Of a stretch of 64,000 nucleotides of DNA, positions 43,430 through 52,356 are shown piece by piece (positions within the stretch are counted from its first letter, which is position 1; each line of letters opens with the position of its first letter). The stretch is from Natronosalvus amylolyticus (GTDB lineage Archaea > Halobacteriota > Halobacteria > Halobacteriales > Natrialbaceae), in assembly GCF_024298845.1 (NCBI RefSeq), contig NZ_CP101156.1, positions 3,162,001 to 3,226,000 of the forward strand, given 5' to 3'. The translations under genes and the position numbers were made by a program. The notes under the pieces are model-generated. The model had not been told where the DNA came from. It saw only the letters and a list, made by a program, of their open reading frames with translations, and did no database searches.

Positions 43430-44584
43430 CTACCGCAGACACGCGGCGACGACCTCGAGCATTTTCTCCCCTTTTACCTCGTCAGCGAACAGCGGGACTC
43501 GCCTGACCGCAGTCCCCCGAAAGAGATCCTGCGATTCCATCAGGGCGTGCTGTTGGACGTCCCAGCGTCGTTGACAAAAGGCACACGACTCGAGGTCCGG
43601 CTGCAAGAACTCGCCTTCGACGTCTTCGGTCACGTCCGCGAGCGGTTCCATGACGCGGTTGACGACGACAGTTCCGACCGGTATCTCGAACTCCTCGAGT
43701 TGGGTGCGCAGTCGCTTGGACTCGAGGACGGACATCTCCTCGGGGACCATGACGATTCGAAAGTCAGTCCGGGCGGGATCCCGCAGGACGGCACGCAGAC
43801 GTTCGATTCGTTCGCGCATCAACTCCAGGTCTTGCATGTCTGCAGCCGGTTCGTCCGCTTCGGGGCCACCGAACATCCCTTTCATCCCCTCGATCATGCC
43901 GCCGATTCGCTGGCGGAACGTAATGATGCGCCCCATCATCGTATCCATGATTTCGGGGAGTTGCAACAGCCGGAGGGTGTGTCCGGTGGGAGCCGTATCG
44001 ACGACGACACGCTCGAATCGGTCGTCGTCCATGTACTCGAGCAGGGTCTGCATCGCGGCTGCCTCGTCAGCGCCGGGCATCGCGCCGCCGAAGAGGGCGT
44101 CCATCGGCGAATCGTCTCCCATGAACTGCCCCAGTCCGCCGAACGCGTCGGGGCCCCCCTCTGCCATGAACGCCGCCTGCCCTTCCTCGAGGGCGGCGTC
44201 GGGGTCTATTTCGGCAGCGAACAGCGGGATGTCTTCGCGAAGGCGCTCGGGACGAGTGTCGATTTCGGTCTCGAACGTATCAGAAAGTGAGTGGGCGGGA
44301 TCCGTCGAAACGACGAGGGTTTTCGTCCCGCGTTTCGCGCTGTCGAGGGCGGTGGCGGCCGCCATCGTCGTCTTCCCCACACCGCCTTTCCCACCGTAGA
44401 GGACGTACGATGGGCCGTCGATCGGTTCGTCGCTCGGCTCGACGTCGATCGTGGACCGCTCCTCGAGTGTGTCGGTTTCGAAACCATCGGCTGACTCGTC
44501 GACCGAGTCGGTCGGGGTCACTTCGATCGTGTTATCCTCGCTCTCGGTGTCGTCGTCGACCGGATCGACCTCGAGTCCGCTCAT
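43430..44584 (-). CDS. ArsA/Get3-type ATPase
   Basis: The 384-residue protein has an acidic N-terminal extension of about 60 residues and then a SIMIBI-class ATPase: YVLYGGKGGVGKTTMAAAT (deviant Walker A), STDPAHSLSDTF (switch I), VVVDTAPTGHTLRLL (switch II) and VVVNRVME. A SCAFCQRRW motif near 342 resembles the zinc-binding CxxC by which Get3 dimerises. Methionine-rich segments around residues 130-250 resemble tail-anchored-protein binding helices. No arsenic resistance genes are nearby, so membrane-protein targeting is likelier than arsenite efflux. ATG 44584 is preferred over GTG 44608. Confidence 0.87.
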   Translation of the reverse strand: MSGLEVDPVDDDTESEDNTIEVTPTDSVDESADGFETDTLEERSTIDVEPSDEPIDGPSYVLYGGKGGVGKTTMAAATALDSAKRGTKTLVVSTDPAHSLSDTFETEIDTRPERLREDIPLFAAEIDPDAALEEGQAAFMAEGGPDAFGGLGQFMGDDSPMDALFGGAMPGADEAAAMQTLLEYMDDDRFERVVVDTAPTGHTLRLLQLPEIMDTMMGRIITFRQRIGGMIEGMKGMFGGPEADEPAADMQDLELMRERIERLRAVLRDPARTDFRIVMVPEEMSVLESKRLRTQLEEFEIPVGTVVVNRVMEPLADVTEDVEGEFLQPDLESCAFCQRRWDVQQHALMESQDLFRGTAVRRVPLFADEVKGEKMLEVVAACLR

Positions 44585-44779
44585 ACTCCGGCTACTGTGT
44601 CCGGACACGAGTACTCGTCGATCCGAAAGCGACCGGTGCAGTCGGCCAAAGCCATCGCTCGTTCACGGACTGGCTGCAGGCTCGCAAATCCTTATATTGT
44701 TCTTCCTGTAAAAGGAGTTCAGACAAATATTCATATGGTGTGGAAAACAGTTATTAACGAGACGCTTGTTCACCTATAT

Positions 44780-44801
44780 GCCGAACGTTACAGCGTTCGG
44801 C
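44780..44801. other. Perfect 8-bp stem hairpin in the arsA-like/zinc-finger intergenic region
   Basis: GCCGAACG and its exact complement are separated by a 6-nt loop. There is no T-tract, so an intrinsic terminator is unlikely; it may be an operator or 5'-leader structure of the gene starting at 44876. The rest of the 44585-44875 gap shows an AT-rich part near 44690-44770 and nothing else. Confidence 0.55.
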
Positions 44802-44875
44802 CACACCAGCCTCACTGTGTGCCGACTGGCTGTGTGTACTACCAAACCATCCCTCGGTCTATCACCCCTTCGACA

Positions 44876-45178
44876 ATGCCAGTATTTCAATCCACGAATC
44901 ACGAAGCCGAAGCAGCAACACCAAAACGGACAGACGCCTTTCCAAACGACCACGTACCGGCTGAGGACGCCGATCAGGTGGTGACGCGTGGCATAACGGC
45001 ATCGGACCCAACCGCGACGAAATCCTCCACTTCGGGGAAACCGACTCGTGTTCCTGGTGCACACTCGAGGTCGACGACGTCGGCCGATACCGACTGCCCG
45101 GACTGTGGTGGGGCCACGATGAACGGTGCAGGGTTCTTCACCTGTCTGTCGTGTTCGTGGGTCGGCCCGCTCGAGTAA
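44876..45178 (+). CDS. Small C-terminal zinc-ribbon protein
   Basis: A 100-residue protein with a polar, disordered N-terminal two-thirds and a compact zinc ribbon at the end (DCPDCGGATMNGAGFFTCLSCSW: two CxxC pairs). Such proteins are frequent in haloarchaea and often act as RNA/DNA-binding or adaptor proteins. ATG 44876 is the natural start. The function is unknown. Confidence 0.75.
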   Translation: MPVFQSTNHEAEAATPKRTDAFPNDHVPAEDADQVVTRGITASDPTATKSSTSGKPTRVPGAHSRSTTSADTDCPDCGGATMNGAGFFTCLSCSWVGPLE

Positions 45179-45573
45179 CTGGCACTCGATCACGCATCGA
45201 TGTGGGTGTCGAACCTGGTTGGCGAAAGCATAGTTCGACGCCCACGCTTCTCGTGGTCCGGACACGTGAACTGGTACTGCCCGTAACCGTTCTCCAGGTA
45301 TCTCAAAAGATTGGTACACTTTCACTGTATCGAACAGATTGTCGACGCTCGCCCGAGAAGATCGGTAGTGTCTGTGCCTAAATGCGTTCTCTCGGCACTT
45401 CCAACGCCTCTATTGGCTGATGGGGTGGTTAGAATCCGAAGGAGGAAATGAACCAAAACCTTTCCCATAACTTATGAGGATATTGCGAGTAATGCTCGAG
45501 TCAGCAATCAGATCAATACGCTGAATTCACGGGAAACGCTTTTATACCTGTTTAACATAGAATGTAATGGATT
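45179..45573. other. Intergenic region without a recognisable gene
   Basis: About 395 bp between the zinc-ribbon gene and the small membrane protein gene. The last 100 bp is AT-rich and contains a TTTTATACC box (about 45539-45547) 27-35 nt before ATG 45574, probably a leaderless promoter. I find no RNA gene or repeat here. Confidence 0.5.
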
Positions 45574-45789
45574 ATGACTGGATATTACGACCTTGTTCTC
45601 GGACTCATCCCGGTCGCACTGGTAGGAATCACCGCGGCACTTTCGGTCGTCGGTATCTCGTTGCTCACTGCCATTCCGATAAGTGCGGGTGTCGCGATCG
45701 GGATTATGGGTCATGCAATGTTCGTTAACGGTCCAATCGATACCGCTGAAGAAACTCCAGTCACCCGCCAGCGACAGCAGACCGAGTAA
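45574..45789 (+). CDS. Small membrane protein, unknown
   Basis: A 71-residue protein, MTGYYDLVLGLIPVALVGITAAL..., with two hydrophobic helices and a polar tail (IDTAEETPVTRQRQQTE). Conserved Gly-Ile and Pro patterns suggest a haloarchaeal-specific membrane protein. A TATA-like box fits leaderless expression. It ends 38 nt before the ornithine cyclodeaminase homologue. Confidence 0.7.
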   Translation: MTGYYDLVLGLIPVALVGITAALSVVGISLLTAIPISAGVAIGIMGHAMFVNGPIDTAEETPVTRQRQQTE

Positions 45790-45827
45790 CAACTGTCTTT
45801 TTTATCTCTTCGTTCCCTGTTTTCCGT

Positions 45828-46832
45828 ATGGCAGACGTTCCGTTCTTTCCAACCCACGCACTCGAGGGGCTCGCTTCACCAGCCGACTACGTCGAAGCCG
45901 TCCGAGACGGCTATCGACAGCGCGGCGAGGGTGCGCCGGCCAAACCGCGAACGAAACTGTTCCAGTCCGACCCCGGCGGCCTCTTTACCAGTTACAGCGC
46001 GCTGCTCCCAGAAACGGGGGCGATGGGCGGCTACATGTACAGCGCGGGATTCGGTGGCCAGGACGCCTGGTTCATCACGCCACTGTTCGACAGCGAGAGC
46101 GGTGAGCCGCTGGCAATCCTCGACGGTGCGTCGATGAATCCGTTCAAAACCGGTGCCGCAGGTGCCGTCGCCGTCGACGAACTCGCCCGGGAAGACGCCA
46201 CCACGGTTGGAATCATTGGCACCGGTCCACAGGCTCGCGGGCAACTCCATACGACGGCAACCGTCCGCGACTTCGAGGACGTGCGCGTCTTCTCTCCGAC
46301 GGAAGCCAACCGGACGGCCTTTGCCGACGAGTTCGACGCTCAACTCGAGGCTTCGGTCCACGCGGTCGACTCCAGCGCGGCGGCCATCACCGGAGCCGAT
46401 GTCGTTATTACGGCCACGACGGCTACCGACCCCGTGTTCGACGGTTCGTTACTCGAGTCTGGAACGCACGTGACGGCTATGGGCCAGTACCACCCGAAAA
46501 AGCGCGAACTCGACATCGAGACCATCGAGCGCTCGACGTACGTGCCGGACCTCCGTGAGCGGGCCACGTTCGATGCAGGATCGTTCATCGCGGCACTCGA
46601 GGCCGGCCGCGTCGACGAGGGCCACATTCACGCCGAACTCGGCGACGTCGTCACCGGGAACGCACCGGGTCGGACGAGCGACGACGAGATTACCGTGTTC
46701 GACAGCGGCGGAACCGGTATCGAAACCGTCGCTGCTGCGGCGATGTTGTACGAACGGGCAACGGAGGCTGGTCACGGCACGACGATATCGATGTCTCCAG
46801 CCAGCGAGGCACTCACCGGGAGACTCGAGTGA
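45828..46832 (+). CDS. Ornithine cyclodeaminase/alanine dehydrogenase family protein
   Basis: The 334-residue mu-crystallin/OCD-like enzyme has an N-terminal substrate domain (PAKPRTKLFQSDPGGLFTSY, GGYMYSAGFGGQ), MNPFKTGAAGAVAVDEL, then a Rossmann domain VGIIGTGPQARGQLHTT and ADVVITATTATDPVFDG, VTAMGQYHPKKREL, and FDSGGTGIETVAAAAMLYERA. The family reductively forms or opens cyclic imino acids or acts on alanine with NAD(P). Exact substrate unknown. A TTTTTATC box sits about 25 nt before ATG 45828. Confidence 0.9.
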   Translation: MADVPFFPTHALEGLASPADYVEAVRDGYRQRGEGAPAKPRTKLFQSDPGGLFTSYSALLPETGAMGGYMYSAGFGGQDAWFITPLFDSESGEPLAILDGASMNPFKTGAAGAVAVDELAREDATTVGIIGTGPQARGQLHTTATVRDFEDVRVFSPTEANRTAFADEFDAQLEASVHAVDSSAAAITGADVVITATTATDPVFDGSLLESGTHVTAMGQYHPKKRELDIETIERSTYVPDLRERATFDAGSFIAALEAGRVDEGHIHAELGDVVTGNAPGRTSDDEITVFDSGGTGIETVAAAAMLYERATEAGHGTTISMSPASEALTGRLE

Positions 46833-46966
46833 GATTCCCGCACACAGGCAAACTCGAGTGAGGCTCCGATTCGTCGGGGCGAGTCGGCTAACAACTGCCT
46901 CATAAAAACGAAACAGGGAGTCTGATCGAGGGATAAAACAGGTCTGGAGTCACGTTCGTGGGTTGC

Positions 46967-48514
46967 TCAACCCTCGAGTTCGACATCGTGGATGACGACG
47001 TTGAAATAGTTGAGTTCCGGCGGGAGGTTCTCCGGACTGATTTCGATGGTTGGTTCGACCGTCTCGAGCGTCTCGTCGTAGGTGATCGATGCACTCTGTC
47101 CCAGCTGAATCGGTCCAGAAACGATTGAGCCGGTGAAATCGCCTTGTCCAGTACCGATACAGACGTCGGCCCATTCCGCGCTCGGCGAACAGTCGGCGCT
47201 CGAGAGGCCGTGATCCACGACAGCGGCGTTCGGTCCCTCGGCTGGATCGCTCCGTGGGGCGTAGACGGTTCCGGTGAAGGATGCTTGTCCGATGGCAAAT
47301 TTCATATCGGAGGTCCCGTACAGCTGGAACTGGCCGGGGTCACCGGAGTCTACGGTGACGCCGCCGCCTCCGTTAGCGATGCCGACGTCACCCGTCGTGT
47401 ACACTCTGGCGACGTTATCCGTTTCGTTAGCACCGACAACGTCAATCGATGCCCCCTGATGCAATGCAATGTTCCCTTCGACGAGAAGCGTGACGTCCCC
47501 GTCGCTCACATCGAGCGTCAGGTCGTCGGTTCGATCCAGGTCTTCCGTGATGTACGTTCCGTTGTCGATTTCAGAGCCCTCGAGCGGTTTGGCGTCTGGT
47601 CCTTCCGTTTCGAACAGGAACGCGATGTCGTTAGTGAGCGAACGCGGCGTCACCGATGCGTCACTGGTATTCCCGTCACACTCGGCGTCGATCGTTCCCG
47701 TCGCCGAGATGGGGCCATCAACCCCTCTATTCCCGTTGCAGATAACGTCACCCTGTGCCACGATTGCACTATCGTAGGTGCCGTCGACTTTGGGCTGTCC
47801 GAGAACGACTTTGACCGTTTGAGATTCGTCGTACACGGTGACTGCATCCGAACCGACCTCTCGTTCGAAGTGTGCCGCCCAGCCAGCGTAGTACTGACTC
47901 TGGATCGTGATTGTAACGATCTGGCCGTCGAGATTGGGCCCGTTCCGCGTCACCGAGTCGCTGCCGGTTTTCGAGAGACTGATCCGGTCGTTTGAAACCG
48001 AATCGATGCCACTCAGACGCGTTATCGGCAGGGTAAACGACCCGTCACGATATTCTGCCTGTGGACCCGACACCAGCCACGTTTCCTCACCGGTGCCCCG
48101 GAAGACCGCTCCACTTTCGTAGGCGACTGACGTCTCGCCCTCCTGGTAGACGATCGACTGCATTGGTTCGTCCACGAGCGGGTCCTCGAGACCTGATGCG
48201 GTAATCGTGAGGTGACCGGTCGTTTCGGCTTTCACATCGCCATCGAGATCACCGAGTCCGAGTTCGACCGTTCGGGAATCGTCCCTCGAGGCAGCGACCG
48301 TGTTCAATTCGGCGTTGAGTTGTGCGAACGATTGCTCGACGCGCTCGTCATTGGCCTGGTCCGACGTCGATCCCATCATATCGGTCCCGACGAGTAGGAT
48401 ACCGATACTGGCTGCGGCGACGAACCCGATCAGAAGCGTCAGGGCGAGCAACGGAACGAGGCCACGGCTGGCCGTCTCGGTTGCCCAGTCAGGTGTGATA
48501 CGCGGTCGCGTCAT
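46967..48514 (-). CDS. DUF7289-type secreted/pilin-like surface protein
   Basis: The 515-residue protein has one N-terminal membrane segment (RGLVPLLALTLLIGFVAAASIGILLVG) preceded by a short charged head (MTRPRITPDWATETAS). This is an archaeal type IV pilin-like or signal-anchor arrangement. A large beta-rich, Asp/Thr/Gly-rich extracellular domain follows with four cysteines. Its GAVFRGTGEETWLVSGP region parallels GGIFRGDGEGSVALEYP in the pilus-operon protein at 59173-59913, so both seem members of one family (DUF7289 by recollection). It stands alone here, far from the secretion genes. ATG 48514 is preferred over upstream in-frame starts. Confidence 0.75.
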   Translation of the reverse strand: MTRPRITPDWATETASRGLVPLLALTLLIGFVAAASIGILLVGTDMMGSTSDQANDERVEQSFAQLNAELNTVAASRDDSRTVELGLGDLDGDVKAETTGHLTITASGLEDPLVDEPMQSIVYQEGETSVAYESGAVFRGTGEETWLVSGPQAEYRDGSFTLPITRLSGIDSVSNDRISLSKTGSDSVTRNGPNLDGQIVTITIQSQYYAGWAAHFEREVGSDAVTVYDESQTVKVVLGQPKVDGTYDSAIVAQGDVICNGNRGVDGPISATGTIDAECDGNTSDASVTPRSLTNDIAFLFETEGPDAKPLEGSEIDNGTYITEDLDRTDDLTLDVSDGDVTLLVEGNIALHQGASIDVVGANETDNVARVYTTGDVGIANGGGGVTVDSGDPGQFQLYGTSDMKFAIGQASFTGTVYAPRSDPAEGPNAAVVDHGLSSADCSPSAEWADVCIGTGQGDFTGSIVSGPIQLGQSASITYDETLETVEPTIEISPENLPPELNYFNVVIHDVELEG

Positions 48515-48781
48515 TGGCTTCCTCGATTGTTTCCATGAATAGACCAGTGGCTCAGTCCGGTCCCTCTGTACCAACCCCCTGTTCGCCCCCACCACCCGTG
48601 ATGCGAACAGGTCATATACTGTACAGTGACTCTCAGGGGTTATGATGCTTTCCCTATTTTGCATGGGATGTATCAACCGATTCCCACGAGAAATATTCTG
48701 CTCGAAAGTGATAGCGGATTCACACACCACCTTTATTCTCGCACCAAAACACCTTTCAACCAATCTGTGAGTGTTTCCGAT

Positions 48782-49180
48782 ATGCGATTTACGCAGTCGG
48801 TGTATCGTGGCCGGAAACCAACCTGGCTTCTGCTCGCCGTGGGTATCGTCGGTGCTGGTATCGCACTGTTGATTCCGGGGGCTCGGGTTGCCCTTGCTGC
48901 CATCGTCGTCCTAATCGGTCCGCTGGCAATTTACGGTGGCTTACTCGCGTTTTTACGCGGCCGAATCGGTGTCACACGTGTTCGGCACGTCGCTCTCGGT
49001 CTGTGCTGTGGGGCCCTGACGCCGGTCGCCCTCGCCCTCGCGCTGGTGCTCGAGTGGACGCTCCCGCTAGCCATATTTGCCGTTTCGTGTAGCGTGCTGG
49101 CTGTGTTTTTCGCGATTGCTGGCTTTTCGAAGGAGCGAACACCAACTGGCAGACACGTCCCACCGCTCGAGGAGCAATAG
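48782..49180 (+). CDS. Four-helix membrane protein, unknown
   Basis: The 132-residue protein starts at ATG 48782 (MRFTQSVYRGRKPTWLLLAVG). It has about four membrane helices with a small basic loop (FLRGRIGVTRVRH) and a polar tail (SKERTPTGRHVPPLEEQ). No family is recognised. Longer in-frame starts to 48626 are less hydrophobic and unsupported. Confidence 0.65.
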   Translation: MRFTQSVYRGRKPTWLLLAVGIVGAGIALLIPGARVALAAIVVLIGPLAIYGGLLAFLRGRIGVTRVRHVALGLCCGALTPVALALALVLEWTLPLAIFAVSCSVLAVFFAIAGFSKERTPTGRHVPPLEEQ

Positions 49181-49221
49181 CTCCCGGGTCCGGGTTTGAA
49201 AAGCCACTACACCAGTCCCTA

Positions 49222-49707
49222 TTAGAAGCCGATGGCCTGTCGCGTCGATTCGATAGCCCACGTGTGGGCCTGATAGATAATCGCTGCTGCGATTACCAGT
49301 TCGCCGGCCGTGACCAGTACGGTCACCAGGTCTGCCTGTTTACTCGAGACGGTAACCCCGACCGGAAGCCCGAACTCCTTTTTCCAGACGGGGTAAAAGA
49401 GTGCGATGCCCCGTTTGCTGCCGGCGATGTCCAACACGTAGTGGGTGAGAATGCCCAGCCAGACCCACTCGAGGTTACTGAAAAAGTACGGGAAGAGCGC
49501 AAAGCCCGCGAGAATCGGCAGGTTGTGCAACGTTTTTCGATGTCGACCGAACGCGGTGTCGACGTCGGGGAACAATGCGCCGAGCGTGACAGGAGCTCCG
49601 ACGGCGATCATTGTTATAAACGTCGTTTCATCACCCGCGGGCTCGAGCAGATACGCCAGTCCGATACTCAACAACACGGCATTGAGGACGTGCCCCTTCT
49701 TGTTCAT
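49222..49707 (-). CDS. YdjM-like (DUF457) putative membrane-bound metal-dependent hydrolase
   Basis: The 161-residue protein has four to five membrane helices and histidine-rich loops, as in the YdjM/DUF457 family: LFPDVDTAFGRHRKTLHNLPILAGF and LTHYVLDIAGSKRGIALFYPVW. It is named a metal-dependent hydrolase by family convention, though activity is unproven. ATG 49707 (MNKKGHVLNAVLLS) was chosen over 49728 because family members begin with this MxxKxH pattern. Confidence 0.85.
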   Translation of the reverse strand: MNKKGHVLNAVLLSIGLAYLLEPAGDETTFITMIAVGAPVTLGALFPDVDTAFGRHRKTLHNLPILAGFALFPYFFSNLEWVWLGILTHYVLDIAGSKRGIALFYPVWKKEFGLPVGVTVSSKQADLVTVLVTAGELVIAAAIIYQAHTWAIESTRQAIGF

Positions 49708-49862
49708 CACCTCGGAGTGTATTCCCAAAGGAGAAAAACCTGTTTACGGGACCGTCGTCGATTCGAGAATGAGCGCCGAATCAGTTTGAAACTACAGAGT
49801 TTGTATTCTATTACTATCGAAATCGAACCAAAAGACTCGTTCGTCGAATTGCCGGGTGATCG

Positions 49863-50468
49863 TTATTCTCGCTCTCGAACCACCTCGAGCAGCGCCTCGA
49901 GCGCGCTGTCGACGGTTCTGGTCCGGACGGCGTGTCGGTCTCCCTCGAACCGGTGCTTGGAAACGGTCACGCTCGAGGTCCCGCTCGCCCACGGCCCGGC
50001 GTAAGCGATGCCGATATAGACGGTACCGACGGGAGTGTCGGCCGACCCACCGCCAGGACCCGCAACCCCGGTGATCGAGACGCCCCAGGTGACGTCTGCG
50101 GTGTCGCGAACGCCACGGGCCATCTCGCGGGCGACCGGTTCGGACACGGCACCGTGTTCGTCGAGCGCCTCTCGTGAGACGCCCAGTTCACGACACTTCG
50201 CGCGATAGGCGTAGACCGTCTGCCCGCTCTCGAAGTACGTACTCGAGCCCGGAACGGCGGTGATGCTCCCACCGAGCAGGCCGCCGGTGCAGGATTCGGC
50301 GACGGCCAGGGTTTCCTCCCGCTTCTCGAGTAGTCGGCCCACGGCGGCCGCGCGCTCGAGGTTCGGTTCGAACGCAAACGAGTCGACCACTCGAGAGTCG
50401 GCCTCGGTCGTCGTCTCCTTGTCGACCTGTCCATCGACGGGGTCGCCGTCGGTAGTCGTCTCGTCCAT
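49863..50468 (-). CDS. pncC: Nicotinamide-nucleotide amidohydrolase (CinA C-terminal type)
   Basis: The 201-residue protein consists of an acidic leader of about 45 residues and a CinA-C domain: LAVAESCTGGLLGGSITAVPG, STYFESGQTVYAYRAKCRELGV, GVSITGVAGPGGGSADTPVGTVYIGI. The enzyme deamidates nicotinamide mononucleotide to nicotinic acid mononucleotide in NAD recycling. The N-terminal COG1058/MoaB-like domain of full CinA is absent. ATG 50468 starts the acidic leader. Confidence 0.85.
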   Translation of the reverse strand: MDETTTDGDPVDGQVDKETTTEADSRVVDSFAFEPNLERAAAVGRLLEKREETLAVAESCTGGLLGGSITAVPGSSTYFESGQTVYAYRAKCRELGVSREALDEHGAVSEPVAREMARGVRDTADVTWGVSITGVAGPGGGSADTPVGTVYIGIAYAGPWASGTSSVTVSKHRFEGDRHAVRTRTVDSALEALLEVVRERE

Positions 50469-50560
50469 ACGGTAGGTAATGGCTACGGGCATCCTCAAGT
50501 GTGTGGTTCCCCTCGAACGCAGACGAAAGAATCAGGGTATCGCCCGGCACACGTCCGGGT

Positions 50561-51661
50561 ATGGACTACGAGACGCCACTGTTCTTTCACGTCATGGGCT
50601 ATGCCGCCGACGCTGACGGCGACGTGATCGACATGGTGAGTGGGAACCCGGACTGGGAACCGCCGAGTGCACTTCGGGCGGCGCTGCACGAGTACGCCGA
50701 TCTCGAACCGGACCAGTTCCAGTATCCGCCGAGTGCCGGCCTTCGGGAACTTCGCGGTGAGGTTGCAGCTCGTCGTGGTGTCGACCCGTCCCAGGTCGTC
50801 ATCACCAATGGGGCCGGTGAGGCCAACTACCTGGCGATGGCACGTGCACTCGAGCGGGACGTTGGCGACGAAATCGTCATGACCGATCCAGTCTACCCGT
50901 ACTATCCCGGCAAAACGACGATGCTCGGCGGGACCCAACGGTTTGTCGAAACCGCTCCGGATGGCTCGCTCGATCCGGACGACGTCCGGGACGTCGCCTC
51001 AGAGCGGACGGCTGCGATCATCGTCAACACGCCCAACAACCCGACCGGAGCGGTCTACCCCGAGTCGACGGTTCGTGCGCTCGTCGAGGTCGCTGAGGAC
51101 AACGATGCGCTGTTGATCGCCGACGAAGTGTACGACCACTTCGATCTCTCGGGGACGTTCACCAGCGCGTTGACGGTCGATTCGTCCAACCGAGTCGTCA
51201 CGAACGCGTTCTCGAAATCGATGGCGATCACGGGCTTTCGTGTCGGCTACGCCATCTTCCCGCCCGAACTCGTCGAGAACGCCAAGAGCCGACGCATGCT
51301 GGTGAACGTCGCCGGAAGCCGACCTAGCCAGTACGCCGTCGCACACGCACTCCGTGAAACCGGGCCCGACTACTACGAGGCCAACCGCGACCTGCTTCGC
51401 GAACGGGTGACGACGTTTACCAGCGCACTCGAGGCTGCGGGGGCGGAGTACACCCGTCCGGACGGCTCGTTTTACGTGATGGCTCGCTTTTCGGGCTATC
51501 CGGGAACGCTTGCAAACGTCGAACGACTCATCGACGAGGCCGGTGTCGCGGGGATGCCCGGTGAGGCCTTCGGGAGTGCCCGAACCGAGTGGATTCGCTT
51601 CGCACTTGTGACGCCGCGTGTCGAAACGGCAGCCAACCGGCTGGCGGCGTACTTCGAGTAG
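50561..51661 (+). CDS. PLP-dependent aminotransferase (class I/II)
   Basis: The 366-residue fold-type I aminotransferase has MVSGNPDWEPPSALR at the N-terminus, YPPSAGLRELRGEVAARRG, a cofactor-binding NGAGEANY, NTPNNPTGAVYPES, IADEVYDHF, and the Schiff-base lysine in NAFSKSMAITGFRVGY near residue 226. The terminal RIRF-like segment TEWIRFALVTP binds the substrate carboxylate. The amino acid specificity is not clear from sequence. ATG 50561 was used; the ORF could extend to 50501 with little support. Confidence 0.9.
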   Translation: MDYETPLFFHVMGYAADADGDVIDMVSGNPDWEPPSALRAALHEYADLEPDQFQYPPSAGLRELRGEVAARRGVDPSQVVITNGAGEANYLAMARALERDVGDEIVMTDPVYPYYPGKTTMLGGTQRFVETAPDGSLDPDDVRDVASERTAAIIVNTPNNPTGAVYPESTVRALVEVAEDNDALLIADEVYDHFDLSGTFTSALTVDSSNRVVTNAFSKSMAITGFRVGYAIFPPELVENAKSRRMLVNVAGSRPSQYAVAHALRETGPDYYEANRDLLRERVTTFTSALEAAGAEYTRPDGSFYVMARFSGYPGTLANVERLIDEAGVAGMPGEAFGSARTEWIRFALVTPRVETAANRLAAYFE

Positions 51662-51748
51662 CGTTTCTATTTTATTGCTCGAGTGGCGTGTTAGCCCACA
51701 TATCCGCTGTCCGCCCGACTTGCCAGCAGCTGGTTACTCTCGACACAC

Positions 51749-51757
51749 TTATTTATT
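51749..51757 (+). promoter_or_regulatory. TATA-like box of the CheW-like gene
   Basis: TTATTTATT lies 24-31 nt before ATG 51780 in an otherwise GC-rich stretch, consistent with a leaderless promoter. Confidence 0.55.
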
Positions 51758-51779
51758 TCCGACAAGGTCTGTAATATGA

Positions 51780-52235
51780 ATGTCTGCACCGGCTGAGTCA
51801 ACGGACGGTCCCCAGCGCACACGCGCCGTCACCTTCGAATTACAGGGCGAGCACTACTGTGTTGACTCGAGCCGCATCACTTCCGTACTCAGCATCGGGG
51901 ATTGTACCGCCGTCCTCGAGGCACCCGATCCCTGGTATGCCGGCGAGATATCCACCGATGATGGCAACATTCGGGTTCTCGACCTCTCTCGTGTGTTCGA
52001 ATCGGCAACACGAACGCTCGACCGCCCCGAAGTCCCGAAACTGATCGTCTTTGACGTGACCGATGACGACGGTGCACACTACGGGTGGCTCGTCGATGAC
52101 GTTGGCGTCAGTCGGCAGATTGATCCGCAACGACTCGAGCGAACCGCGGGTGGAATGTCGTTCATCAGCGGGACCGTGACGCTCGACGGCCACGAACACC
52201 TCTGGCTCGACGAAGCATCGATACACGAATCGTAG
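51780..52235 (+). CDS. CheW-domain chemotaxis coupling protein
   Basis: A 151-residue CheW-like SH3 double fold: TFELQGEHYCVDSSRITSVLSIG at the start, GEISTDDGNIRVLDLSRVFE in the middle (CheW-type RG/N-x-R-V-x-DL), LVDDVGVSRQIDPQRLERT, and a C-terminal beta hairpin with DEASIHES. CheW couples transducers to the CheA kinase. It faces two transducer genes on the opposite strand, suggesting they form a signalling module. It is divergent from typical CheW, so coupling to one specific transducer is possible. Confidence 0.75.
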   Translation: MSAPAESTDGPQRTRAVTFELQGEHYCVDSSRITSVLSIGDCTAVLEAPDPWYAGEISTDDGNIRVLDLSRVFESATRTLDRPEVPKLIVFDVTDDDGAHYGWLVDDVGVSRQIDPQRLERTAGGMSFISGTVTLDGHEHLWLDEASIHES

Positions 52236-52356
52236 GTCGCCAATCGGATACTTCGCGACCAGGACTCATTTGGAGAGCCAGCAATCAGTACTGTTCTCGC
52301 GGTAGGCTCGCCCGTCACGAACCCCGTTCCGGAGCACTGTACAGTCGGAACTGCCG

